A stretch of DNA of 64,000 nucleotides from assembly GCF_003324485.1 (NCBI RefSeq), contig NZ_QODK01000001.1, forward strand, positions 1,054,001 through 1,118,000, read 5' to 3'. Source of the stretch: Cohaesibacter intestini. GTDB lineage: Bacteria; Pseudomonadota; Alphaproteobacteria; Rhizobiales; Cohaesibacteraceae. The stretch's first letter is position 1. Every line of letters starts with the position of its first letter. The translations under genes were made by a program, and so were the position numbers. Positions 52,089 to 59,855 of this stretch are shown here, one piece after another. The notes under the pieces were generated by a model that had not been told where the DNA came from, searched no databases, and was given only the letters and a program-made list of their open reading frames with translations.

Positions 52089-53090
52089 ATGAAGAAGTTT
52101 CTCAATAAACCTGAAAGTTTTGTCGACGAAATGCTCGAAGGCATCTATCGCGCCCATCCGGACGTGACCTATACTGCCGATGATCTTCGGTGCTATGTGA
52201 CCGCAAAGCCGGTTGAAGGCAAAGTGGGCATCGTGACCGGTGGCGGGTCAGGGCATTTGCCAACCTTCCTTGGTTTTGTCGGCAAGAACATGCTTGATGG
52301 CTGCGGCGTTGGCGGTGTCTTCCAGTCGCCAAGTGCAGACCAGCTGGCAGAGGTCACCCGTTATGTTGATCAGGGTGCGGGCGTTCTGTTCCTGTATGGC
52401 AATTATACCGGTGACATCATGAATTTCGACATGGCCGGCGAGCTGGTCGAACTGGATGACATCGAAACCGCAACGGTGGTGGGCAATGATGATGTGGCCT
52501 CGTCAGTGGTTGGTGAGGAACATAAGCGTCGCGGTGTTGCAGGGATCTTCTTCCTGTACAAGGCTGCCGGAGCTGCCGCCGCCCAGATGAAGCCGCTGGC
52601 TGAAGTGGCGCGGATTGCCGAGAAGGCAAAGACCAGAACCCGCACCATGGGCGTAGCCCTTTCGCCCTGCATCGTGCCTGAAGTTGGAAAACCGGGTTTT
52701 GAGATCGGTGAAAATGAGATGGAAATCGGCATGGGTATCCATGGCGAACCGGGTATTTCGCGCAAGGCTCTGGCTCCGGCTGATGCGGTCGTTGATGAAA
52801 TGATGGAACGCATCTTTGCCGAGACCGATTATGCCAAGGGCGATGAAGTGGCGATCCTTGTCAATGGCCTTGGTGGTACCCCCAAGGAAGAGCTCTATAT
52901 CATCTATCGCCGCCTTGGGCAGCTGATGGACGAGAAAGGCGTCAAGATCCGTCACGTCTGGCTTGGTGAATTCGCTACCTCCATGGAAATGGCCGGTTTC
53001 TCGATCTCCGTGCTGCATCTGGATGACGAATTGGAGCCATTGATCGCTGCGGAAGCCGATACCCCCTTCTTTCAGCATTTTGCACGCTAA
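52089..53090 (+). CDS. dhaK: Dihydroxyacetone kinase subunit DhaK
   Basis: 333 aa. The K subunit binds dihydroxyacetone or a related ketose as a hemiaminal. The residues known from E. coli are at the same numbers here: H56 in GGGSGHLPTF, D109 in NYTGDIMNFD and the covalent His218 in MGIHGEPG. AAGGGAA precedes the ATG. The gene directly follows the ABC transporter and is followed by dhaL. No DhaM phosphotransfer protein is in the window, so the kinase probably uses ATP, and the true substrate may be a C3-C4 ketose brought in by the transporter. Confidence 0.93.
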   Translation: MKKFLNKPESFVDEMLEGIYRAHPDVTYTADDLRCYVTAKPVEGKVGIVTGGGSGHLPTFLGFVGKNMLDGCGVGGVFQSPSADQLAEVTRYVDQGAGVLFLYGNYTGDIMNFDMAGELVELDDIETATVVGNDDVASSVVGEEHKRRGVAGIFFLYKAAGAAAAQMKPLAEVARIAEKAKTRTRTMGVALSPCIVPEVGKPGFEIGENEMEIGMGIHGEPGISRKALAPADAVVDEMMERIFAETDYAKGDEVAILVNGLGGTPKEELYIIYRRLGQLMDEKGVKIRHVWLGEFATSMEMAGFSISVLHLDDELEPLIAAEADTPFFQHFAR

Positions 53091-53100
53091 GGAGCCGGTG

Positions 53101-53748
53101 ATGAAATCCATCGAACCTGCATTGGTGATCGGTCTGTTTGACCGGTTTGCCAGCCGCTTTGAAGCCGAACGGGATGCGTTGATCGCTCTGGATGGCAAGG
53201 TTGGTGACAGTGATCTGGGGCTGACGATGTCCAAGGCCTTTGTCGCCGCTCGCGACAGGGTGCATGAACTGGAGCAGCCCAGCCTGGGTGATTTGATGAA
53301 GCATGCTGGCGCTGCCATCTCGAAGGCAGCACCGTCTACCATGGGTACGCTGATGGCGACCGGCTTCATGCGCGGTGGCAAGGCTCTGTCGGAGGCGTCG
53401 GTTCTCGATATCTCCGGTCTGGCTGCCTTCTGGCGGGCCTATGCTGATGGTGTGGCGCAGCGCGGCAAGGCGCAATTGGGTGACAAGACCGTTCTGGACG
53501 TTCTGGATCCCATAGCGCAGGCCTATGAGGCGCAAAACACAGATGGTGCGGATCTGGCAATTGCCGGACAGGTTGCCGCCCGTGCCGCCGCCGAGGCTCT
53601 TGAAGCAACCAAGCAGATGGTTGCGCAACATGGCAAGGCCGCCGCCTTTCAGGAGAAAACGGTGGGCTTGCAGGATGCGGGCGGCACAGTCGCCTGCATG
53701 CTGGCAGAAGAGTTGGGACTATTCCTCAATGAGCAGGCCTTGAGCTAG
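53101..53748 (+). CDS. dhaL: Dihydroxyacetone kinase subunit DhaL (nucleotide-binding)
   Basis: 215 aa. The three metal/nucleotide-binding aspartates are kept as D31, D36 and D38 in ALDGKVGDSDLGLTM; the usual GDGDHG reads GDSDLG here. Further family marks are GAAISKAAPSTMGTLMATGFMRG and the final GLQDAGGTVACMLAEELG. AAGGAG lies 6 nt before the ATG at 53101 (the open frame starts at 53080, overlapping dhaK). A strong bidirectional terminator follows. Confidence 0.9.
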   Translation: MKSIEPALVIGLFDRFASRFEAERDALIALDGKVGDSDLGLTMSKAFVAARDRVHELEQPSLGDLMKHAGAAISKAAPSTMGTLMATGFMRGGKALSEASVLDISGLAAFWRAYADGVAQRGKAQLGDKTVLDVLDPIAQAYEAQNTDGADLAIAGQVAARAAAEALEATKQMVAQHGKAAAFQEKTVGLQDAGGTVACMLAEELGLFLNEQALS

Positions 53749-53771
53749 TCTATCGCTCTGACGCACCATGA

Positions 53772-53812
53772 AAGCCGCCCTCTCAGGTCAGGATCCGAGG
53801 AGGGCGGTTTGC
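53772..53812 (+). terminator. Terminator after dhaL
   Basis: CCGCCCTC (53775-53782) pairs with GAGGGCGG (53800-53807); A residues precede and T residues follow, so it may act in both directions between convergent dhaL and the SMP-30 gene. Confidence 0.8.
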
Positions 53813-53835
53813 TTTTGGAGCGCAAGATCCTCTTT

Positions 53836-54771
53836 CTAGGCGGGTTGTGCCAGATCGATTGCCAGCAAGCTGGTCGTTGCGGTGATATAAAGCTTGTCCC
53901 GTCGTGGGCCGCCAAAGCAAAGATTGGACACGGTTTGAGGTGTTGCAATGCGACCCATCACATCGCCGAGCGCGGACAGGACATAGACGCCATCGCGCGC
54001 GCTGGCCCATAGGCGGCCAGATCGATCCACACGGAAGCCATCGAACACACCGTTGGGGCAGTGTGCGAAAATCTTACCCCCCGAAAGCTGTCCGTCGCTG
54101 TCAAGATCGAAGACGCGAATGTGACGTTGGTTTCCCGGACTGCGGCTGCCACCGGAATCCGCGACATAAAGATGAGTTCCATCCGGTGAGAAGGCGAGGC
54201 CATTGGGGTAGGCGCAGTCTCGGATTACGGCCGAAAGCCTGGTGGTTTTCGGATCATAGCGATAGACGAAGCTGCCCTCCTGTTCCTGCTCGCCGGGATT
54301 GCCCTGATCTGGAAATTCAATGCCATAGGTGGGATCGGTGAACCAGATCGAGCCATCCCTATGCTCGACGACATCATTCGGGCTGTTGAGGCGTCGGCCT
54401 TCAAAGCGATCCGCCAATATCTGTCGTTTGCCGTCCGGGGAAAGACGGGTCAGCGACCGTGTGCCATGCTCGCACAGCAACACTCCACCAGCTGCATCGG
54501 GCACCGTGCCATTGACAAAGTGCCTCTGTCCGCCGCGCCAGACATGCACGGCGCCGGACGGTTCGGAATAGAGCATCTGGCGGTCATTGGGGATGTCGCT
54601 GAAGATGAGCGATTGGGTCAGGGGAAGATAGGACGGGCCTTCGGTCCATTTCCCCTGCTGCCAAAGTGCTTGCAAAGACGCGCCTTCAGGAAACAGACGC
54701 AGGAAAGCTGGCTCGAATGCGGTCAGCACTGAGCCAGCGTCACCGATTGCGGCTTTTCTGCTGTCAGTCAT
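53836..54771 (-). CDS. SMP-30/gluconolactonase-family hydrolase
   Basis: 311 aa cytosolic six-bladed beta-propeller. Recognisable are WTEGPSYLPLTQSLIFSDIPNDRQMLY (metal-ligand Glu), LNSPNDVVEHRDGSIWFTDPTYG (metal-ligand Asn) and CAYPNGLAFSPDGTHLYVADSG (ligands Asn and Asp). The family opens sugar lactones. It overlaps the preceding SDR gene by 8 bp, so the pair likely acts in sequence: oxidation of a sugar or polyol to a lactone, then hydrolysis. Confidence 0.9.
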   Translation of the reverse strand: MTDSRKAAIGDAGSVLTAFEPAFLRLFPEGASLQALWQQGKWTEGPSYLPLTQSLIFSDIPNDRQMLYSEPSGAVHVWRGGQRHFVNGTVPDAAGGVLLCEHGTRSLTRLSPDGKRQILADRFEGRRLNSPNDVVEHRDGSIWFTDPTYGIEFPDQGNPGEQEQEGSFVYRYDPKTTRLSAVIRDCAYPNGLAFSPDGTHLYVADSGGSRSPGNQRHIRVFDLDSDGQLSGGKIFAHCPNGVFDGFRVDRSGRLWASARDGVYVLSALGDVMGRIATPQTVSNLCFGGPRRDKLYITATTSLLAIDLAQPA

Positions 54772-55606
54772 CGGATTTCATATAGGCATCAAAGACCTCT
54801 GCATAATCGGGGTGCCAGCGGGACAGGGCCGGGCGGTTCTCGATGATGTCGCCAATCCCCCAACGCATCCGCTTCTCATCGGTTGCCCGGTCGACATCGT
54901 TGTCCGGACACAGGATGTAGAAGTCACCCCGATCCAGCCCTTGCATCATGAAGTCGGCCACCTGTTCGGCGCTCCATGCACCGGCCGGTTTTTCGGTAAC
55001 GCCATTGGCCCGGGTAAAGCCAGTGAAGGTGAAGCCGGGGATGAGCAGATGCGCTGTGACACGCCCGTCGGTCGATTTCACAAGGTCATGGGAGACGGAT
55101 TCCGACAAGGCCCGCAGGGCAGCTTTCGAGACATTGTAGGCGGTGTCTCCGGGTGGCAGGGTGATCCCCTGTTTGGAGCCGGTGAAAATGATGGCGGCAG
55201 GATCTTGCCCGGCGATCAGATCGGGGAGGAATAATTGAGAGATATGAATGGCCCCCCAAAGATTGGTCTCCAGTGTGCGGCGCCAGACATCCTCTCCTGC
55301 AAGAAGGCTGCCTCCTCCTTCGCGTCCCGCATTCGACATGACGATGGATACTGGACCCAGTTGCCCGGCTTTTTCCCTGGCGCGGGCAATCTGGTCCCGA
55401 TCCGTGACATCCACCGCAAGCGCTGTTGCATCGATGCCGGCAGCCTTGAGAGTCTGGGCGGCTTTCTCGAGTGCATCTCCCGGCAAGTCGGTGACCAGCA
55501 CCTTCATCCCGGCGGCACCGAAACGGTGGGCTGCTGCCAGCCCGATACCGCTGGCGCCTCCTGTCACGATTGCCACTTTGCCTTTTTCGATTGCTCCATG
55601 CGACAT
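54764..55606 (-). CDS. Short-chain dehydrogenase/reductase
   Basis: 280 aa. Cofactor motif TGGASGIGLAAAHRFG at about 15-30, NAG in VMSNAGREGGG, and catalytic YNVSK with the upstream Ser in FTGSKQG. The Asp after the second strand (TDLPGD) suggests NAD rather than NADP. Substrate unknown; the overlap with the lactonase gene points to a sugar or sugar alcohol. Divergent from the LysR gene, with a palindromic operator between them. Confidence 0.9.
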   Translation of the reverse strand: MSHGAIEKGKVAIVTGGASGIGLAAAHRFGAAGMKVLVTDLPGDALEKAAQTLKAAGIDATALAVDVTDRDQIARAREKAGQLGPVSIVMSNAGREGGGSLLAGEDVWRRTLETNLWGAIHISQLFLPDLIAGQDPAAIIFTGSKQGITLPPGDTAYNVSKAALRALSESVSHDLVKSTDGRVTAHLLIPGFTFTGFTRANGVTEKPAGAWSAEQVADFMMQGLDRGDFYILCPDNDVDRATDEKRMRWGIGDIIENRPALSRWHPDYAEVFDAYMKSDD

Positions 55607-55794
55607 GCTCTTGTTCCTTCTTCACGCGTATCACAGACGGCAAGCCGTTCTGGATCTGGCGTGCCAAGCTGATTGGTTTGCCGCAAGGCCGGGCCTTCCG
55701 CCTGCGACTGTCTGATCGATTGCGATCCTATCTGAATGCAATCTTTATACGAACCATCCTGCGCCCTTCATTCTTGTGCTGCAACCTGATATCT

Positions 55795-55811
55795 GTTGAG
55801 TGTCACTCAAC
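55795..55811. promoter_or_regulatory. 17-bp palindrome upstream of lysR (candidate LysR operator)
   Basis: GTTGAGTGTCACTCAAC is a perfect dyad and contains the LysR-type T-N11-A pattern. It lies between the divergent SDR and LysR genes, and its GTTGA-N7-TCAAC plan recurs at 56845-56861. Confidence 0.7.
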
Positions 55812-55826
55812 GAAAGGCAGAGCATC

Positions 55827-56759
55827 GTGCGCACATTTGACCGGGCCTTACTGGCCGATCTCAATGTCTTTGTTACCATCGTGCGGCGGCAGAGCATGCG
55901 ACAGGCGGCAATCGAGCTGGGCGTGACGACGTCTGCCCTCAGTCATCGCTTGCGCAAGCTTGAAACCGAGCTTGATGTCAAGCTTCTCAACCGGACCAGC
56001 CGCTCGCTCAGGCCCACCGAGGCTGGTGCTCTGCTCGCATCCCAGCTCGAGGTTGGTCTGCAAGCCATCGATGATGCGCTTGGCACCCTGTTGCACCAAC
56101 GTGACCATCCTGCAGGCCGATTGCGTCTCAATGCCCTGCGCGATGCCGCGTCGCTGATCTTGCGACCGATTGTGCCCCTCTATTTCGAGCGCTTTCCCGA
56201 CATGCATATCGACCTGGCGGTTGATGACCATCTGGTCGATATCGTCGAAGAAGGGTTCGATGCCGGCATCCGCTATGGCGACCGGGTGCCGCAGGACATG
56301 ATCGGTGTGGCCTTGAGTCCCCCGCTCAACTGGGTGGTTATCGGCTCTCCCGCACTGATTGCTCGCGCAGGTCGGCCGCAGCAGCCACAGGATTTGCTCG
56401 ATCTTCCCTGCATCGAAATGCGCGTCGGCGACAATAGTCGCTATCAGTGGGAGCTGGGCAATGGACCGACGCTGGTGCGCGTTGATGTGCGCGGGCCGCT
56501 ATGCGCCAATGCAACGGATCAGGCCATCGAAGCGGCGCTGCAGGGGCTTGGCTTTGCCTATTGTCTGGAACACCGGGTTCGACAGGACGTTGCCGTCGGA
56601 AGCCTTGAAATCGTCATGCCGGAATGGAGCTCTGAAGGCCCCCCTTTTACCATCTACTATCCGAGCCGACGACAGGTGCCACCCGGCTTGCATGAATTGA
56701 TCGACTTGATCCGGGAGGATCAGGGGCTGGCGCGGCTTGCAACGCGGGCCAACAAATAG
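55827..56759 (+). CDS. LysR-family transcriptional regulator
   Basis: 310 aa from GTG 55827. The N-terminal winged helix is at about 8-65 (DLNVFVTIVRRQSMRQAAIELGVTTSALSHRLRKLETELDVKLLNRTSRSLRPTEAG), followed by the LysR substrate-binding domain. AAAGG lies 8 nt before this GTG; the earlier GTG at 55800 would fall inside the palindromic operator, which argues against it. It probably controls the divergent SDR/SMP-30 pair and the downstream aldo/keto reductase. Confidence 0.93.
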   Translation: MRTFDRALLADLNVFVTIVRRQSMRQAAIELGVTTSALSHRLRKLETELDVKLLNRTSRSLRPTEAGALLASQLEVGLQAIDDALGTLLHQRDHPAGRLRLNALRDAASLILRPIVPLYFERFPDMHIDLAVDDHLVDIVEEGFDAGIRYGDRVPQDMIGVALSPPLNWVVIGSPALIARAGRPQQPQDLLDLPCIEMRVGDNSRYQWELGNGPTLVRVDVRGPLCANATDQAIEAALQGLGFAYCLEHRVRQDVAVGSLEIVMPEWSSEGPPFTIYYPSRRQVPPGLHELIDLIREDQGLARLATRANK

Positions 56760-56837
56760 CTGCTTTTTCGTTTTCATCTCCCTGATTGCAAATGATACCG
56801 AGTGCTTTCTGGTCCCTTTGTAACACAGCTTATATGG

Positions 56838-56868
56838 ATGCATTGTTGAATTCTGTTCAACGATGCAT
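56838..56868. promoter_or_regulatory. 31-bp inverted repeat upstream of the aldo/keto reductase
   Basis: ATGCATTGTTGAA (56838-56850) and TTCAACGATGCAT (56856-56868) form 13-bp arms with one mismatch around 5 nt. The centre, GTTGAATTCTGTTCAAC at 56845-56861, has the same GTTGA-N7-TCAAC plan and T-N11-A core as the palindrome before the LysR gene. Confidence 0.7.
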
Positions 56869-56998
56869 TGACTGACCTTTGTCGCCTTTTCCATTGTCGC
56901 GACAGCGTCAGTGCATATGATTGCGCTGACGGACATCACGGGGCGATCCGCGCCCTTGTGAGGGATGTACCGGATCCGAAATTGAGGAGGCTTCCACC

Positions 56999-58030
56999 AT
57001 GCCCTACCAAGCAGCCGCTGACCGCTATCAAACCAACATGCTCTATCGCCGCTGTGGCCGAAGCGGTATCGATCTGCCAGCCATTTCTCTTGGCCTTTGG
57101 CAGAATTTCGGAGGCGAGGATGTTTATGAAACCGGGCGTGCCATCCTGCGCCATGCCTTTGACCGGGGGGTGACGCATTTTGATCTGGCCAACAATTATG
57201 GCCCTCCCTATGGCTCGGCAGAAGAGAATTTCGGGCGCATGATGGCCAGCGACTTCGCGCCCTATCGTGATGAGATGATCATTTCCACCAAGGCGGGCTG
57301 GGACATGTGGCCCGGACCTTATGGCGATATCGGCGGCAGCCGCAAATATCTGATTGCCAGTCTCGACCAGTCGCTCAAGCGGATGGGACTTGATTATGTC
57401 GATATCTTCTATTCGCACCGGGTTGATCCAACCACGCCGCTTGAGGAAACCATGGGCGCGCTGGCGCATTTGCACCGGCAGGGCAAGGCGCTTTATGTGG
57501 GCATTTCGAGCTATTCGCCAGAATTGACCCGCAAGGCGGCCGCCATTCTGGCCGAGGAGCGTGTTCCGCTCTTCATTCATCAGCCGAACTATTCGATGTT
57601 CAATCGTTGGATCGAGGATGGTCTGCTCGACACGCTCGAGGATCTGGGTACCGGCTGTATCGCCTTCTCGCCGTTGGCGCAGGGGATGCTGACCTCGAAA
57701 TATCTTGGCGGCATCCCAGAGGAAACCCGGGCAACCCGTGGCGGCTCGTTCGACCCCAATAGCTTGACCGAAGATGTGTTGAGCCGCATCCGTGCGCTCA
57801 ATGCCATTGCTAAGAGGCGCGGGCAAACGCTGGCGCAGATGGCGATTGCCTGGACCTTGCGCGACCCACGGGTAACCTCGTCCTTGATCGGTGCCCGCAA
57901 TGTGGAGCAATTGTCCAATTCGCTCGACGCTCTTGATGGTTTGGACTTCACAGCGGAAGAGCTGGCAGAGATCGATCAATATGCCCATGATGGCAATACT
58001 GATCTGTGGAAGGCATCGACCGCGCTTTAA
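56999..58030 (+). CDS. Aldo/keto reductase, YghZ (L-glyceraldehyde 3-phosphate reductase)-like
   Basis: 343 aa NADPH-dependent TIM barrel. Catalytic tetrad candidates: Asp in HFDLANNYG, Tyr in NNYGPPYGSAE, Lys in ISTKAGWDMWPGPYG and His in FYSHRVDPTTPLEET. The long NNYGPPYGSAEENFG and GWDMWPGPYGD loops are typical of the YghZ/Gpr group, which reduces glyceraldehyde 3-phosphate and related aldehydes. GAGGAGG precedes the ATG. A LysR-type operator lies 130 bp upstream. Confidence 0.92.
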   Translation: MPYQAAADRYQTNMLYRRCGRSGIDLPAISLGLWQNFGGEDVYETGRAILRHAFDRGVTHFDLANNYGPPYGSAEENFGRMMASDFAPYRDEMIISTKAGWDMWPGPYGDIGGSRKYLIASLDQSLKRMGLDYVDIFYSHRVDPTTPLEETMGALAHLHRQGKALYVGISSYSPELTRKAAAILAEERVPLFIHQPNYSMFNRWIEDGLLDTLEDLGTGCIAFSPLAQGMLTSKYLGGIPEETRATRGGSFDPNSLTEDVLSRIRALNAIAKRRGQTLAQMAIAWTLRDPRVTSSLIGARNVEQLSNSLDALDGLDFTAEELAEIDQYAHDGNTDLWKASTAL

Positions 58031-58109
58031 AAGGCGGTCTGTCGCCTGTTTTGCCAATCGTTATGGGCCAAATCCGCTTTCTGTCGGGTTTGGCCCCTAT
58101 TGGCTGGAA

Positions 58110-58739
58110 TCACTTGTTCCAGTTGCGCTGGGCGTGGGCGGTTTGCCATAGGCTTTGGGAATAGCCCCAGAGTGGTTTGGTGCGTTTGGGCTTGTCGTTC
58201 GGACCACCCATGTCGTGCAGCAGAAAATCGCTGAGCGGCATCACGTCCTGACCTTCAAATTCAAACGTCTCGGTGACATGACATAGTGGGCAGCCTTGAG
58301 CGTCAAAACGGCCGCGCTCTCCTTCGGTGGCAAAGGGGCTCGTCGGGCTGGGGGACCGGGCGGCAAAGGCCTCTTTTACGGTCTTGATTATCGCATCACT
58401 TTCCAGTGGCACTGCATGGGCGGCCGAGGCGATCAGGGCAAAGTCTTCAAAGCGGGCGGCGGCAAGATTACTGCCCCATTTGGCAATCAGGGGCTGGCCG
58501 TGGCCGCTGACAAACTGCAGGCGTCCGGCAATGCCGTCGCTGTCCATGTCAAACGCATCCTCAAAGCGCATTTGCCAGTCTGGTGGCAGGGCATCGAGGG
58601 CCTTGATCCCGACAATGTCGAGCTTTCCCGCTTCGTCGATATGGCAGGACAGACAGGCCCTGATGGTCTGATCTTTGCTAGCGGCATTTGCCAGAGCGTG
58701 CGTGGCGAGCAGACAGGCTGCGAGAATGAGACGCTGCAT
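58110..58739 (-). CDS. Short di-heme c-type cytochrome (DUF1111-like)
   Basis: 209 aa with signal peptide (LILAACLLATHALANA). Two heme c sites: CLSCH at about 29-33 and CPLCH at about 151-155. The segments DMDSDGIAGRLQFVSGHGQPLIAKWG and MPLSDFLLHDMGGPNDKPKRTKPLWGYSQ resemble the C-terminal half of the larger di-heme oxidoreductase (DUF1111, about 450 aa) family, so this may be a shortened member. Likely periplasmic electron transfer or oxidation. Its ATG is 3 bp beyond the stop of the gene at 58743, so the two form an operon. Confidence 0.75.
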   Translation of the reverse strand: MQRLILAACLLATHALANAASKDQTIRACLSCHIDEAGKLDIVGIKALDALPPDWQMRFEDAFDMDSDGIAGRLQFVSGHGQPLIAKWGSNLAAARFEDFALIASAAHAVPLESDAIIKTVKEAFAARSPSPTSPFATEGERGRFDAQGCPLCHVTETFEFEGQDVMPLSDFLLHDMGGPNDKPKRTKPLWGYSQSLWQTAHAQRNWNK

Positions 58740-58742
58740 GCG

Positions 58743-59654
58743 CTAGTCCTTGAACAGGCCTGCGGCTTGGCTGAACTCGTTGGCCAATCTATTGGCCGAG
58801 ATTTGCACAGCAATCAGGTCCTTGCTGTCTGCGGTGAGGACAGCCTTGCCGCGAATGTGGCTTTTCACTCCAGTCAGCAGCTGATCAATGGTCGCTTCGA
58901 TCCGGTTATCAAGCGGCTTGTCCATCATGCCGATATAGGGCGCGAGTGTGTTCCAGACGGCGAGTGTGCCGACAATCCGGCCTGCAATTTCGTCACCGTC
59001 CTTGCCCAGCTCTGTCAGGGTCAGGTTGCTATGCCATGCAGCGCTGCCCAGATAATCGGCCATGGCGGTGAAAATTTCAGCCATCAATTGCCGTTCGGGC
59101 TTGGCTTGCTGGCTGATGGCTGCCCGTTCCACGGCATCGGCTGTGGCATCAAAGGCTTGAGAGGCGTTGAGGAAGGCGGCAAGGAGCGCTGCACGCTTTG
59201 TCTCGCAGGCTTCACCCTTGTTCTCGCATGTCTGCGTTGCGGCCTTGGCGACCGCGAGAACGACCGACGGATCGATCGGCGCTACGCTGTGGTCGGTGGC
59301 GAACAGCCAGTTGGCAGCACTATAGCGGGTGATCATGGTCTTGAGCGCAAAGCGCGCCTGGGGGGCAAGACGGGAAAAAGGCGTGTCCTTCTTGCCTGCC
59401 CGCAATATGTGATCGCTGACCACGTGACCGGCACGGATACCGGAAACCGCCAATGCCCATGTGGTCAGGGCCGCTTCCTTGGCGCTCAGCTGCGGGTCAT
59501 AGCTGTTGGGATCCACCGGCGGCATCGGTACGGCCTTTTCGTCTTTTGCTGCTTTGGCTGTTTGCGCAAAGGATGCAGACACCCCAACATTCAGGGCTTG
59601 CACGGTGAGGAACAGGCTGACAGCGCAGAGAAGGAATGCTGACCGGATAGACAT
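58743..59654 (-). CDS. Secreted alanine-rich protein upstream of the cytochrome
   Basis: 303 aa, not securely recognised. Signal peptide MSIRSAFLLCAVSLFLTVQALNVGVSASFAQ. The mature part is helical and Ala-rich with one Cys pair (QTCENKGEACETK, CX6C). GGAG lies 6 nt before the ATG at 59654; the open frame extends 43 codons further but lacks signals. It shares an operon with the di-heme cytochrome, so it may be its periplasmic partner. An imelysin-like fold was considered, but the motif was not found. Confidence 0.65.
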   Translation of the reverse strand: MSIRSAFLLCAVSLFLTVQALNVGVSASFAQTAKAAKDEKAVPMPPVDPNSYDPQLSAKEAALTTWALAVSGIRAGHVVSDHILRAGKKDTPFSRLAPQARFALKTMITRYSAANWLFATDHSVAPIDPSVVLAVAKAATQTCENKGEACETKRAALLAAFLNASQAFDATADAVERAAISQQAKPERQLMAEIFTAMADYLGSAAWHSNLTLTELGKDGDEIAGRIVGTLAVWNTLAPYIGMMDKPLDNRIEATIDQLLTGVKSHIRGKAVLTADSKDLIAVQISANRLANEFSQAAGLFKD

Positions 59655-59781
59655 GTGGATCTCCATGAACTGATATCGGAGCAGCGATATTGGATTTGCT
59701 TGACGCTTTCGTGACACTGGCACAGGAGCACCGTGCGCGGGGCGGTTCTGCTGGACCATGATCACGAAGGGATGGAGATGC

Positions 59782-59815
59782 AAAAAGGCCCGCCTCTCGG
59801 GTGAGGGCGGGCCTT
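59782..59815 (-). terminator. Terminator of cbiX
   Basis: AAGGCCCGCC (59806-59815 on the minus strand) and GGCGGGCCTT (59785-59794) form a 10-bp stem with 11-nt loop followed by TTTTTG on the minus strand. Confidence 0.88.
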
Positions 59816-59855
59816 GATTGGATCAGGGCTTGTGTCGCTCGCGAAGAGGAGCGGC

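Noticed and set aside
58743-59654. Imelysin-type iron-regulated protein
   Set aside because: Considered because imelysins can sit beside DUF1111-like oxidoreductases, but the characteristic GxHxxE-type motif was not visible.
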